Of a stretch of DNA of 5,677 nt, positions 1-5,677 are shown one piece after another. Position 1 is the first letter of the stretch; every line of letters starts with the position of its first letter. Made by a program: the position numbers and the translations under genes. Source of the DNA: Lachnospiraceae bacterium (lineage in GTDB: Bacteria > Bacillota_A > Clostridia > Lachnospirales > Lachnospiraceae); NCBI GenBank assembly GCA_017553965.1, contig JAFZJK010000195.1, positions 1-5,677 on the forward strand, in the 5' to 3' direction. The notes below the pieces were generated by a model. The model had not been told where the DNA came from. It saw only the letters and a list, made by a program, of their open reading frames with translations, and did no database searches.

Positions 1-511
1 ACTGCGACTGGTATACTCCCGCAGGCTGGTACTTGGCTACTTCTGTTACGTTCTTAAAGAGTTCTTCTGCGTCATCAGAACTAAGTCCGGCTTCTTTTAA
101 TTTTTCCAGGTCTTCTAAGCTTTCTATACGGATCGATCTGTTTATTTCTCCGTCTTCACCTTCTGAAGCTTCAACACACAGACCGTTCTCGCATCCGGCC
201 TCTCCGGGATTCTTTTTGGCCGTGTTTTCTACAGTCATGAACGCTTTGAATTCAGATTGTGCCTGCTTTAGATCGTCAGGACTGACAAAGATCTTAAAAG
301 TATGTACGTCTTCGGTAGGTTCTGTGACAGCTTCAATATTTGAATATTTAAGGTAGGAAATAAACTTTTCAACTGCTCGTTCATCCCCTAGGTAACACAG
401 AAAGACGTTTTCGTTTATATCGTCAAGGCTTTTTACCAGGGGTGTACCGCAATCGGCACATACCTCAATTCCCTCGCGGTATTCGTTTTTACATTTGGGA
501 CACCAGGGCAT
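1..511 (-). CDS. Zinc-ribbon protein with DUF2007-like middle region (partial, C-terminus outside window)
   Basis: The reading frame opens at the ATG at 511-509 and stays open to the left edge: 170 codons with no stop. A GGAGGT ribosome site at 522-517 lies five bases before the ATG and fixes the start. The N-terminus is a zinc ribbon with two CxxC knuckles (C4-P-K-C7 and C18-A-D-C21), a fold that holds one zinc for structure or for binding a partner. Residues about 35-85 (from NVFLCYLGDERAVEKFISYL to FKIFVSPDDLKQAQ) resemble the small alpha/beta domain of DUF2007-type 'signal transducing' proteins; this is a resemblance by eye. A Glu/Asp-rich linker follows (about 110-150). Lachnospiraceae proteins of this kind often end in one or two membrane helices, but that part is not visible here. 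It is transcribed divergently from the chemoreceptor gene. The cellular role is unknown. The gene is certain; the function is only a fold-level call. Confidence 0.85.
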   Translation of the reverse strand, partial: MPWCPKCKNEYREGIEVCADCGTPLVKSLDDINENVFLCYLGDERAVEKFISYLKYSNIEAVTEPTEDVHTFKIFVSPDDLKQAQSEFKAFMTVENTAKKNPGEAGCENGLCVEASEGEDGEINRSIRIESLEDLEKLKEAGLSSDDAEELFKNVTEVAKYQPAGVYQSQ

Positions 512-576
512 AATATACCTCCATTGATCCGGGCAGTCTTTTATAGCCTAAAATCTACCCGTTAACTTATAATAAA

Positions 577-596
577 ATGATTTTATATGATTTTAC
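577..596. repeat. Two-copy 10-bp tandem repeat in the divergent promoter region
   Basis: ATGATTTTAT (577-586) is followed directly by ATGATTTTAC (587-596), one helical turn apart and differing only in the last base. It overlaps the -10 region of the leftward promoter. It could be a paired protein-binding site on one face of the helix or chance similarity in AT-rich DNA. Confidence 0.5.
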
Positions 597-608
597 ATTA
601 TTTTTCAA
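580..608 (-). promoter_or_regulatory. Sigma-A-type promoter for the leftward zinc-ribbon gene
   Basis: Read on the minus strand, TTGAAA (608-603) is followed after exactly 17 bases by TAAAAT (585-580). Both match the housekeeping consensus at five of six positions. Transcription would begin near 573, giving a leader of about 60 bases before the ATG at 511. A second TAAAAT lies exactly 10 bases upstream (595-590) because of a short tandem repeat, but its -35 region is weak. Confidence 0.6.
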
Positions 609-667
609 TAATAAAATAAAATTGGCTTTTAAATATTTGGATTTTGTGGTAGAATTATTATGAGTTA

Positions 668-697
668 TTGTAATAAAAATTTCTGACATTGTATGAT
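668..697 (+). promoter_or_regulatory. Probable sigma-A promoter for the chemoreceptor gene
   Basis: TTGTAA (668-673) and TATGAT (692-697) are separated by 18 bases; the -10 box differs from consensus at one position. Initiation would be near 704, giving a leader of about 70 bases. An alternative is the extended -10 motif TGGTAGAAT at 647-655, which lacks a good -35. A third reading is a flagellar sigma-28-like arrangement: TAAA at 674-677, then 14 bases, then a box containing GATA at 695-698. It lacks the GCC part of the sigma-28 -10 element, so I rank it lower. Confidence 0.5.
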
Positions 698-721
698 ACT
701 AATCGTGTCCGAACGGATATG

Positions 722-753
722 GCACAGATTGTTATCCTTGCTGTGCAGGGATG
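722..753 (+). promoter_or_regulatory. Alternative hairpins in the chemoreceptor leader
   Basis: Two mutually exclusive stems can form. The first pairs GCACAG (722-727) perfectly with CTGTGC (741-746) across a 13-base loop. The second pairs ATCCTTGC (734-741) with GCAGGGAT (745-752), an eight-pair stem with one G-U pair and a 3-base loop. The second stem ends about 10 bases before the ribosome site at 763. The arrangement could affect translation or mRNA stability. It matches no riboswitch class I recognise and is not followed by a terminator-like T run. Confidence 0.35.
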
Positions 754-762
754 CATACCGGC

Positions 763-768
763 AGGAGG
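763..768 (+). promoter_or_regulatory. Ribosome binding site that decides the chemoreceptor start
   Basis: AGGAGG lies six bases before the ATG at 775. The in-frame ATG at 751 has no such site: its upstream sequence GCAGGG sits directly against it and is part of a hairpin. The protein therefore starts MKLKPK, a usual basic N-terminus ahead of a signal-anchor helix. Confidence 0.85.
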
Positions 769-774
769 TTTAAG

Positions 775-2475
775 ATGAAATTAAAACCCAAGCTTCTTTT
801 GATGTCTTTGTTACCCATGCTTCTTATGATCCTCATAATAGTAGGGATACTGGCTATAGAGATGCCCATCCTCACAGGTAAAAACACCGAGCAGGGGCTT
901 AAGACTGCTGCGTATTCTGTTACGGCAGGACTTGAGGCCATCGAGGGCGAATTCAAGGTTGAAAGAGGTCGTCTGTTAAAGGGCGGAAAGATTTTTGACA
1001 ACGACAATCCCATATTTACAAAAGTTAAAGAGAATTCCGGAGCTGATATTATCCTGTTTTACGGGTCGAATAGTTATGCGACCACGATAAAGGATGATGC
1101 GGGAAGCTATGTTTCTCAGCTTTCAGTGGATGAGGAAACGGTGGATCAGGTTAAGAGTCTTAACGGAAGCCTGTTTGACAAGAGTGCCGAGTATGCAGGG
1201 AATACTTACTACGGTTATTATGTTCCGCTTAAGCAGAGTGCTACAGGTATAAATGTGGGTATGATATTTGTCGGCATACCTACCGGGAGTGCTAAAAAGG
1301 CTATGTTCATAGCTATTATCATTGCCGGAGTACTGGTACTTGGATTTGCGATAACTTCCTTTATTTTGTTAAGTAAGGATGTTAACAGGCTTACGAAAGC
1401 TGTTGTATCCTGTAACAAAGCAGCTGACAGGCTGGCATCGGGCGAGCTGGACGTAAGAGTGGATGAAGAAACCTTACGAAGAGATGATGAACTGGGCATG
1501 CTGTGCAGGTCTAATGCAAAGCTTGCAGATACTTTAAAGGATATAGTTTCCGAGGCAAAGAAATGTACCGCAGAACTCGGAGATGCGTCTGCCAACCTTA
1601 AGAAAGTATCTATGGACAGTACCGTTGCCATAAGGACGGTTAAGGCTTCCGTAAGCGAGATCAATAAAGCCACATCCTCACAGGCCGAAGATACAGAGAC
1701 AGCATCCGAACATGTAGGTGTTATCAGCGAAGCGATCAATGATACAGCCAATGAGGTAGCTAACCTTGATGCCAATTCGGAGGCTATGAAGAATAAGAGC
1801 GCCGAGGCTCTGGCTATCCTTGAAGACCTTAAGGTCATCAACGATGAGGCAGAGACAGCTATCGGTGTTATATACGAGCAGACAAATAAGACCAATACAT
1901 CTGCCAAGTCCATCGGTGAGGCGGTCAACCTTATTTCGGATATCGCAAACCAGACTAACCTCTTGTCACTTAACGCTTCCATAGAGGCGGCACGTGCAGG
2001 TGAGGCAGGACAGGGCTTTGCGGTAGTAGCTACCGAGATATCCGCACTTGCTGAGCAGACCAATAACTCCGCTCATACCATACAGGGTATCATCAATTCA
2101 CTTGTACAGGATTCCAACAGTGCTGTTGAGACCATGGATAAGGTTAAGGATATCATCAACAAGCAGAATGATAATGTGGCCCGCACGGTAAATATCTTCA
2201 ACGAGCTTGAAGAAAATATCAATGTGACCGTAGCTACTTCCGAGAAGATATCTGAGGAAGTAAAGGCACTTGAAGAGGCAAGAAATGTGGTAGAAGAGGC
2301 ATTGCACAACCTTTCCGCAGTGGCAGCAGAAAACGCATCCGGTACCGAGGAAACTTCGGCAAGCATGGATAAGGTTGGTAACGTTATAAATAAGGTATCG
2401 GCAGCAGCACTCAGCCTTTCAAATATGTCGGAGAGGCTTGATATGACCATGTCGGCATTTAATATTGAGGCTTAA
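775..2475 (+). CDS. Methyl-accepting chemotaxis protein (Cache-HAMP-MCP signal domain)
   Basis: This 566-residue transmembrane receptor would control CheA kinase through CheW and thereby flagellar rotation. A basic N-terminus is followed by membrane helix 1 (about residues 7-28) and an extracellular sensor (about 30-175). The sensor resembles a single Cache domain, with G89-A-D-I-I-L-F95, Y101-A-T-T-I105, Y145-Y-G-Y-Y-V-P-L152 and V166-G-I-P169. Membrane helix 2 spans about 177-199. A HAMP linker (about 202-258) contains D238-E-L-G241, and a long coiled-coil signalling domain runs to the C-terminus. The conserved hairpin tip is clear around 390-421, with IANQTNLL (390-397) and IEAARAGE (403-410). 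The Gln/Glu/Ala-rich flanking helices could carry methylation sites. The C-terminus (SAFNIEA) has no NWETF-like CheR/CheB tether. The ligand cannot be predicted; the family binds small organic acids or similar compounds. No other chemotaxis gene lies in the window. The stop is 20 bases before the next start, without a terminator. Confidence 0.95.
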   Translation: MKLKPKLLLMSLLPMLLMILIIVGILAIEMPILTGKNTEQGLKTAAYSVTAGLEAIEGEFKVERGRLLKGGKIFDNDNPIFTKVKENSGADIILFYGSNSYATTIKDDAGSYVSQLSVDEETVDQVKSLNGSLFDKSAEYAGNTYYGYYVPLKQSATGINVGMIFVGIPTGSAKKAMFIAIIIAGVLVLGFAITSFILLSKDVNRLTKAVVSCNKAADRLASGELDVRVDEETLRRDDELGMLCRSNAKLADTLKDIVSEAKKCTAELGDASANLKKVSMDSTVAIRTVKASVSEINKATSSQAEDTETASEHVGVISEAINDTANEVANLDANSEAMKNKSAEALAILEDLKVINDEAETAIGVIYEQTNKTNTSAKSIGEAVNLISDIANQTNLLSLNASIEAARAGEAGQGFAVVATEISALAEQTNNSAHTIQGIINSLVQDSNSAVETMDKVKDIINKQNDNVARTVNIFNELEENINVTVATSEKISEEVKALEEARNVVEEALHNLSAVAAENASGTEETSASMDKVGNVINKVSAAALSLSNMSERLDMTMSAFNIEA

Positions 2476-2495
2476 AGTTTTAGGGGGATTTAATT

Positions 2496-4355
2496 ATGCG
2501 TAAACTGGCATTGTCGGACGAGATATTGATGAGCGTGGACAAGTCGGCACGTTATATAGGACATGAAGTAAACTCTATAGTAAAGGATCTTGATAAGATC
2601 GATATCCGTTTCTGTATGTGCTTCCCGGATGTATACGAAGTAGGTATGTCACATATAGGTATCCAGATCCTTTACGAGATGTTTAACAGAAGAGAGGACA
2701 CTTATTGCGAGAGAACATACTCGCCCTGGCCCGATCTTGATAAGCTTATGAGGGAGAAGAATATCCCTCTTTTTGCCATGGAAAGCCAGGACCCGATAAA
2801 GGTCTTTGATTTCTTAGGCATCACTTTACAGTACGAGATGTGTTATACCAACGTACTGCAGATACTTGACCTTTCACAGATACCGCTGATGGCAAAGGAC
2901 AGAACATGGGACGACCCTATAGTTATAGGTGGAGGTCCGTGTACTTATAATCCCGAGCCCCTGGCGGATTTTTTTGATATTTTCTATATAGGTGAGGGCG
3001 AAACCGTATATGACCAGCTTCTTGATACTTATAAGGAGTACAGAAAAGCGGGAAGATCGAGACATGACTTTCTGGTAGCCGCATCGCAGATAGAAGGCTT
3101 ATACATACCTGAGCTTTATGACGTAACTTACAATGAGGACGGTACACTGAAAAGTTTTACTCCCAGGGAGGGCGCTCCGGCTTCTGTTAAACGCCAGGTA
3201 GTGGCTGATATGAGTGATACCGTATATCCCGAAAAGCCCGTAGTTCCTTATATCAGAGCGGTACAGGACAGAGTAGCACTGGAGATCCAGAGAGGCTGTA
3301 TCAGAGGCTGCCGTTTCTGTCAGGCGGGTATGATCTACAGACCTTTAAGAGAAAGAAGCCTGGAGTTCTTAAAGAAATATGCTTTGGCTATGATCAATTC
3401 CACAGGCTATGAGGAGATCACTCTTTGTTCTTTAAGCTCAAGTGATTATACCAAGCTTGCTGAGCTTATGGATTTCCTTATCAACGAAATGGGAAAGAGA
3501 AGGATAAATATCTCACTTCCTTCACTTCGTATAGATGCATTTTCACTGGATGTAATGAGCCGTGTACAGGATGTAAGAAAGAGCAGTATCACATTTGCAC
3601 CCGAGGCCGGCACCCAGCGTATGAGGGATATCATCAATAAGGGTCTGGATGAGGAGACCATCCTTAACGGAGCTTCCGAGGCATTCAGAGCCGGCTGGGA
3701 TAAGGTAAAGCTTTATTTCATGCTGGGACAGCCCTTCGAGCTTGACAGCGATGTAGAGGGCATACCCCACCTCGCTGATAAGATCGCGATGGCATTTTAT
3801 GATACTGTACCGAAGTCCGAAAGAAGAGGCAAGGTACAGGTAACGATAAGTACTTCCTATTTTGTACCGAAGCCGTTTACTCCTTTCCAGTGGGCAGCCC
3901 AGATAACTCCCGAAGAGTACTTAAGACGTAAGACTCTTCTTATGGATACTCTTAAAAAAGAGCACAATTACAAGAGCATAAAATATAACTGGCACGATAG
4001 CAACACTTCTATCTTAGAGGGCCTTCTGGCACGCGGTGACAGACGTGTGGGCAAGGTTATCCTTGAGGCTTACAAGGACGGCTGTATCTTTGATGCATGG
4101 ACCGATTTCTTTAAGATGGATAAGTGGCTTAAGGCTATTGAACGTGCCGGCATCGATATGGATTTCTATACCACGCGTGAGAGAAGTACCGATGAGCTGC
4201 TGCCGTGGGATTTCATAGATACAGGTATGACTAAAGCTTTCATGAAGCGTGAATACGACAAGGCCCGCAAGGGGCAGACCACCAAGAACTGCCGTGAAGG
4301 CTGCGGCGGATGCGGCTGCAACTCCTGGACAACAGGAGTATGTATCGAGGCGTAA
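2496..4355 (+). CDS. B12-binding-type radical SAM protein, TIGR03960-like
   Basis: This 619-residue cytoplasmic iron-sulfur protein has the radical SAM signature C268-I-R-G-C272-R-F-C275, whose three cysteines bind the [4Fe-4S] cluster that cleaves S-adenosylmethionine. The N-terminal part (about 20-200) is the cobalamin-binding-like domain of this family, with F43-P-D-V-Y-E-V-G-M-S-H53, V143-I-G-G-G147 and the I-G-E-G-E segment. I see no classic DxHxxG cobalamin-ligand motif, so B12 binding is not assured. The radical SAM barrel covers about 250-480, including ITFAPEAGTQRMR. The tail is Cys-rich (C599, C603, C606, C608, C616) and may bind a second cluster or zinc. The start is set by AGGGGG at 2482-2487, eight bases before the ATG. 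The family's reaction is unknown to me. It is found next to, or fused with, the DUF2344 protein that follows here, so the two probably work as one enzyme system. A 7-bp perfect hairpin (4321-4339) lies in the last codons. Confidence 0.93.
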   Translation: MRKLALSDEILMSVDKSARYIGHEVNSIVKDLDKIDIRFCMCFPDVYEVGMSHIGIQILYEMFNRREDTYCERTYSPWPDLDKLMREKNIPLFAMESQDPIKVFDFLGITLQYEMCYTNVLQILDLSQIPLMAKDRTWDDPIVIGGGPCTYNPEPLADFFDIFYIGEGETVYDQLLDTYKEYRKAGRSRHDFLVAASQIEGLYIPELYDVTYNEDGTLKSFTPREGAPASVKRQVVADMSDTVYPEKPVVPYIRAVQDRVALEIQRGCIRGCRFCQAGMIYRPLRERSLEFLKKYALAMINSTGYEEITLCSLSSSDYTKLAELMDFLINEMGKRRINISLPSLRIDAFSLDVMSRVQDVRKSSITFAPEAGTQRMRDIINKGLDEETILNGASEAFRAGWDKVKLYFMLGQPFELDSDVEGIPHLADKIAMAFYDTVPKSERRGKVQVTISTSYFVPKPFTPFQWAAQITPEEYLRRKTLLMDTLKKEHNYKSIKYNWHDSNTSILEGLLARGDRRVGKVILEAYKDGCIFDAWTDFFKMDKWLKAIERAGIDMDFYTTRERSTDELLPWDFIDTGMTKAFMKREYDKARKGQTTKNCREGCGGCGCNSWTTGVCIEA

Positions 4356-4454
4356 TGGACGGACGGTCGAGTACCGCCATGTCTTAAAACCATCACCGCT
4401 TGGCAGGACATGCCGGCGGTTTCATCTGCATCTGCGCTTCGGACGCTTGCAATC

Positions 4455-4482
4455 GTGCGTCCGCTTTGATAACCGGACGCAC
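4455..4482 (+). repeat. Internal perfect hairpin 1 of the inverted-repeat element
   Basis: GTGCGTCCG (4455-4463) pairs perfectly with CGGACGCAC (4474-4482) across a 10-base loop. The heptamer CGGACGC also occurs just upstream at 4440-4446, so the central GCGTCCG can pair with either copy. This gives two competing stems. Confidence 0.85.
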
Positions 4483-4494
4483 TTAGGCTACGCT

Positions 4495-4523
4495 CAAAAA
4501 TCGATTTGGATAATCGATTTTTG
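4495..4523 (+). repeat. Internal perfect hairpin 2 of the inverted-repeat element
   Basis: CAAAAATCGAT (4495-4505) pairs perfectly with ATCGATTTTTG (4513-4523) across the 7-base loop TTGGATA. The stem is AT-rich and its T run is inside the stem, so it is not a normal intrinsic terminator. TCGATTTGG at 4501-4509 is repeated directly at 4531-4539. Confidence 0.85.
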
Positions 4524-4645
4524 CCTTGCTTCGATTTGGCTGAAACCTGGGCATGTCAACTGCCCGCTTAAGGTTTTAATCCATGGCGGTACTCGACCGT
4601 CCTGCGATACGCCTAACGATAGCAGTTTAGGAGAGAGGATAAGAA

Positions 4646-5500
4646 ATGATTTTTAGAATTAGATTTGCGAAATACGGAGTAGTCAAGTTCATAGGACACC
4701 TGGATGTTATGCGATATTTTCAGAAGGCGGTAAGAAGGTCGGGACTTCCGATCAAGTACTCGCAGGGTTTTAACCCTCACCAGCTTATGGTGTTTGCACA
4801 GCCGCTGGGCGTAGGTGTTACCAGTGACGGCGAATATATGGATATAGAGACCGAGGATGCTGACTTTGACGGAAATGCACTGAATGCGGAAAGAGTTAGA
4901 GATATACTTGGAGCTGCTCTTACAGAGGGCTTCGAGATAGTTTCCATTAGGGAGATACCCTGGCAGGAAGGTACCAAGCATCCGGAGAATGCGATGTCAC
5001 TGGTGGCAGGAGCTGATTATGTGATGTCATTAAAGGATGGGTATGTGTTACGCAGGATCCCCGGAAGAGCGTATACGGATCCCGATGTTATATGTGCCGG
5101 TGATGAAACGGGCGAGCCTGATCCGGAAAGCTACGGACATGCAGGATACCTGAGTGTTAAACTGAAAGAGTTTTTGGAAAAGGACAGTATAGTAGTAAGC
5201 AAGAAGTCAAAGTCCGGTCAGACGGATATGGACATCAAGCCTTATATATATGAAGCGGCTGTTACGGATAATAAGACAACGCCTCAGTTTATGGATGAAC
5301 TTGGTACGGCACATGCCGATCTGTATGCACCAGGTGTGAGGTTTTTCTTTAGGTTATCAGCCGGCAGTGCGGTTAATATAAAGCCTGAGCTGGTACTAGA
5401 AGCATTTATGGATTTTTGCGGATTGGAATATGATGAGTTTGCATTCCAGATACACAGAGCACAGATGTATTCGGATGTGGCAAAGGTGCAGGGCTTATAG
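4646..5500 (+). CDS. Radical SAM-linked protein, DUF2344 / TIGR03936 family
   Basis: This 284-residue cytoplasmic protein has the family's N-terminal hallmark: F7-A-K-Y-G-V-V-K-F-I-G-H18-L-D20, then K37-Y-S-Q-G-F-N-P-H45 and G57-V-T-S-D-G-E-Y-M-D66. A later block has the KSKSGQTDMDIKPYIYE pattern (D196-I-K-P199). Between them, about residues 125-175, lies a longer variable stretch, including DETGEPDPESYGHAG, which makes the protein somewhat longer than the compact members I recall. The ATG is preceded by the purine run AGGAGAGAGG (4629-4638), with AGAGG seven bases before the start. The family has no assigned reaction. It occurs beside or fused to the radical SAM protein encoded just upstream, so it is probably a substrate-handling or partner subunit. 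What is odd here is the 290-base inverted-repeat insert separating the two partners, which are usually closely spaced. The RNase E/G gene begins 55 bases after the stop. Confidence 0.92.
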   Translation: MIFRIRFAKYGVVKFIGHLDVMRYFQKAVRRSGLPIKYSQGFNPHQLMVFAQPLGVGVTSDGEYMDIETEDADFDGNALNAERVRDILGAALTEGFEIVSIREIPWQEGTKHPENAMSLVAGADYVMSLKDGYVLRRIPGRAYTDPDVICAGDETGEPDPESYGHAGYLSVKLKEFLEKDSIVVSKKSKSGQTDMDIKPYIYEAAVTDNKTTPQFMDELGTAHADLYAPGVRFFFRLSAGSAVNIKPELVLEAFMDFCGLEYDEFAFQIHRAQMYSDVAKVQGL

Positions 5501-5555
5501 TTTTTATTGTTTGATGAGAAGGCATTTCGTAATATACAGATCATAGGTACGTTAA

Positions 5556-5677
5556 ATGAGCAATTCGATAGTTATAGTAAGAAATGAGAATAAGATCATC
5601 ACCGCTCTTTTTCATGATAGAGAGCTTGTGACGCTGGGGCTTGAGGATGACCGGAAAAAGCAGCAGGTCGGTGATAT
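5556..5677 (+). CDS. Ribonuclease E/G family protein (partial, N-terminal 40 residues)
   Basis: Forty complete codons are visible, from MSNSIVIVRNENKI through DDRKKQQVGD at the right edge. This is the typical N-terminus of bacterial RNase G/RNase E: a beta strand with 'hEL..l.lE', then the QVGDI-type entry into the S1 RNA-binding domain. Such enzymes are Mg-dependent endonucleases that cut single-stranded RNA in rRNA maturation and mRNA decay; the catalytic domain lies outside the window. The start is firm because an in-frame TAA (5553-5555) directly precedes the ATG. The ribosome site is weak (TAGGT, 5544-5548), which suggests modest or coupled translation. The position after the radical SAM/DUF2344 pair fits a common Clostridia order, in which ribosomal protein genes rplU and rpmA often follow. 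The rng symbol is likely but is left blank because so little of the protein is seen. Confidence 0.85.
   Translation, partial: MSNSIVIVRNENKIITALFHDRELVTLGLEDDRKKQQVGD

Larger units (their letters stand above)
4361..4602. repeat. Long inverted-repeat element between the radical SAM and DUF2344 genes (MITE-like or structured RNA)
   Basis: The left arm 4361-4381 (GGACGGTCGAG...CCATG) is the exact reverse complement of 4582-4602: 21 bp with no mismatch. Pairing continues inward after a 2x2 mismatch: 4384-4391 with 4572-4579 (8 bp), 4402-4406 with 4560-4564 (5 bp), 4407-4414 with 4550-4557 (8 bp) and 4418-4424 with 4541-4547 (7 bp). It also continues outward: AGGCGTA (4348-4354) with TACGCCT (4608-4614), and TATCG (4343-4347) with CGATA (4617-4621). 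The whole 290-base gap thus folds as one long arm topped by two smaller hairpins. No credible protein is encoded in it. I see no direct target-site duplication at either possible boundary. It could be a miniature inverted-repeat transposable element, a degraded mobile sequence, or a structured RNA in the operon message. The inverted repeat itself is directly visible; its nature is inference. Confidence 0.9.

Noticed and set aside
33..356. Open frame of 107 codons on the plus strand at the left edge
   Set aside because: It is Ser/Pro/Phe-rich and antisense to the zinc-ribbon gene, whose cysteine motifs and ribosome site make the minus-strand reading clearly correct.
751..774. Upstream in-frame ATG as start of the chemoreceptor
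   Set aside because: It has no spaced ribosome site and lies against a hairpin; the ATG at 775 has AGGAGG at ideal spacing and gives a typical receptor N-terminus.
698..774. Cyclic-di-GMP or other known riboswitch ahead of the chemoreceptor
   Set aside because: Such switches do precede some Clostridia chemotaxis genes, but this leader is only about 70 bases and I find none of the conserved core segments.
1218..2063. Long antisense open frame (281 codons) inside the chemoreceptor gene
   Set aside because: It is a low-complexity Ser/Ala/Leu-rich shadow of the codon usage of the coiled-coil receptor domain, with no family resemblance and a convincing gene on the other strand.
4495..4530. Intrinsic terminator after the radical SAM gene
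   Set aside because: The hairpin is perfect but AT-rich, and its five T residues belong to the stem with GCC following, so it lacks a GC-rich stem followed by a U tract.
4249..4656. Open frame of 135 codons on the plus strand across the radical SAM 3' end and the inverted-repeat gap
   Set aside because: It has no ribosome site at its ATG, overlaps a well-supported gene in another frame, and its unique part is only the translated inverted repeat. Both arms read as the same HGGTRPS-like peptide on opposite strands, which is a signature of repeat DNA, not protein.

Overview
The window looks like a chromosomal segment of an anaerobic Clostridia member, most likely Lachnospiraceae (Butyrivibrio/Roseburia-like). 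This is inferred from moderate GC with very AT-rich promoter DNA, strong GGAGG-type ribosome sites, and the gene order radical SAM protein - DUF2344 partner - ribonuclease E/G. The genus cannot be fixed from the sequence alone.

Layout: (1) 1-511, minus strand: the first 170 codons of a zinc-ribbon protein that runs off the left edge. (2) 512-774: an AT-rich divergent intergenic region with a good sigma-A-type promoter on each strand and a hairpin-rich leader for the rightward gene. (3) 775-2475: a membrane chemoreceptor (methyl-accepting chemotaxis protein) with a Cache-like sensor domain. (4) 2496-4355: a B12-binding-type radical SAM protein of the TIGR03960 kind. (5) 4356-4645: a 290-base gap filled by a long inverted-repeat element with 21-bp perfect arms, further imperfect pairing inside, and two perfect internal hairpins. 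(6) 4646-5500: the DUF2344/TIGR03936 radical-SAM-linked partner protein. (7) 5556 to the right edge: the first 40 codons of a ribonuclease E/G-family protein.

Genes 4, 6 and 7 are a conserved neighbourhood. The radical SAM protein and its DUF2344 partner are adjacent or fused in many bacteria, and RNase E/G commonly follows. All rightward genes are co-oriented and I see no convincing terminator between them, so the chemoreceptor promoter may feed the radical SAM/RNase genes. That is an unusual pairing of chemotaxis with presumed housekeeping functions.

The most unusual item is the inverted-repeat element between the two partner genes. It is either a MITE-like insertion or a large structured RNA in the operon transcript. 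Its outer pairing reaches back over the stop codon of the radical SAM gene and forward to within about 8 bases of the next ribosome binding site.
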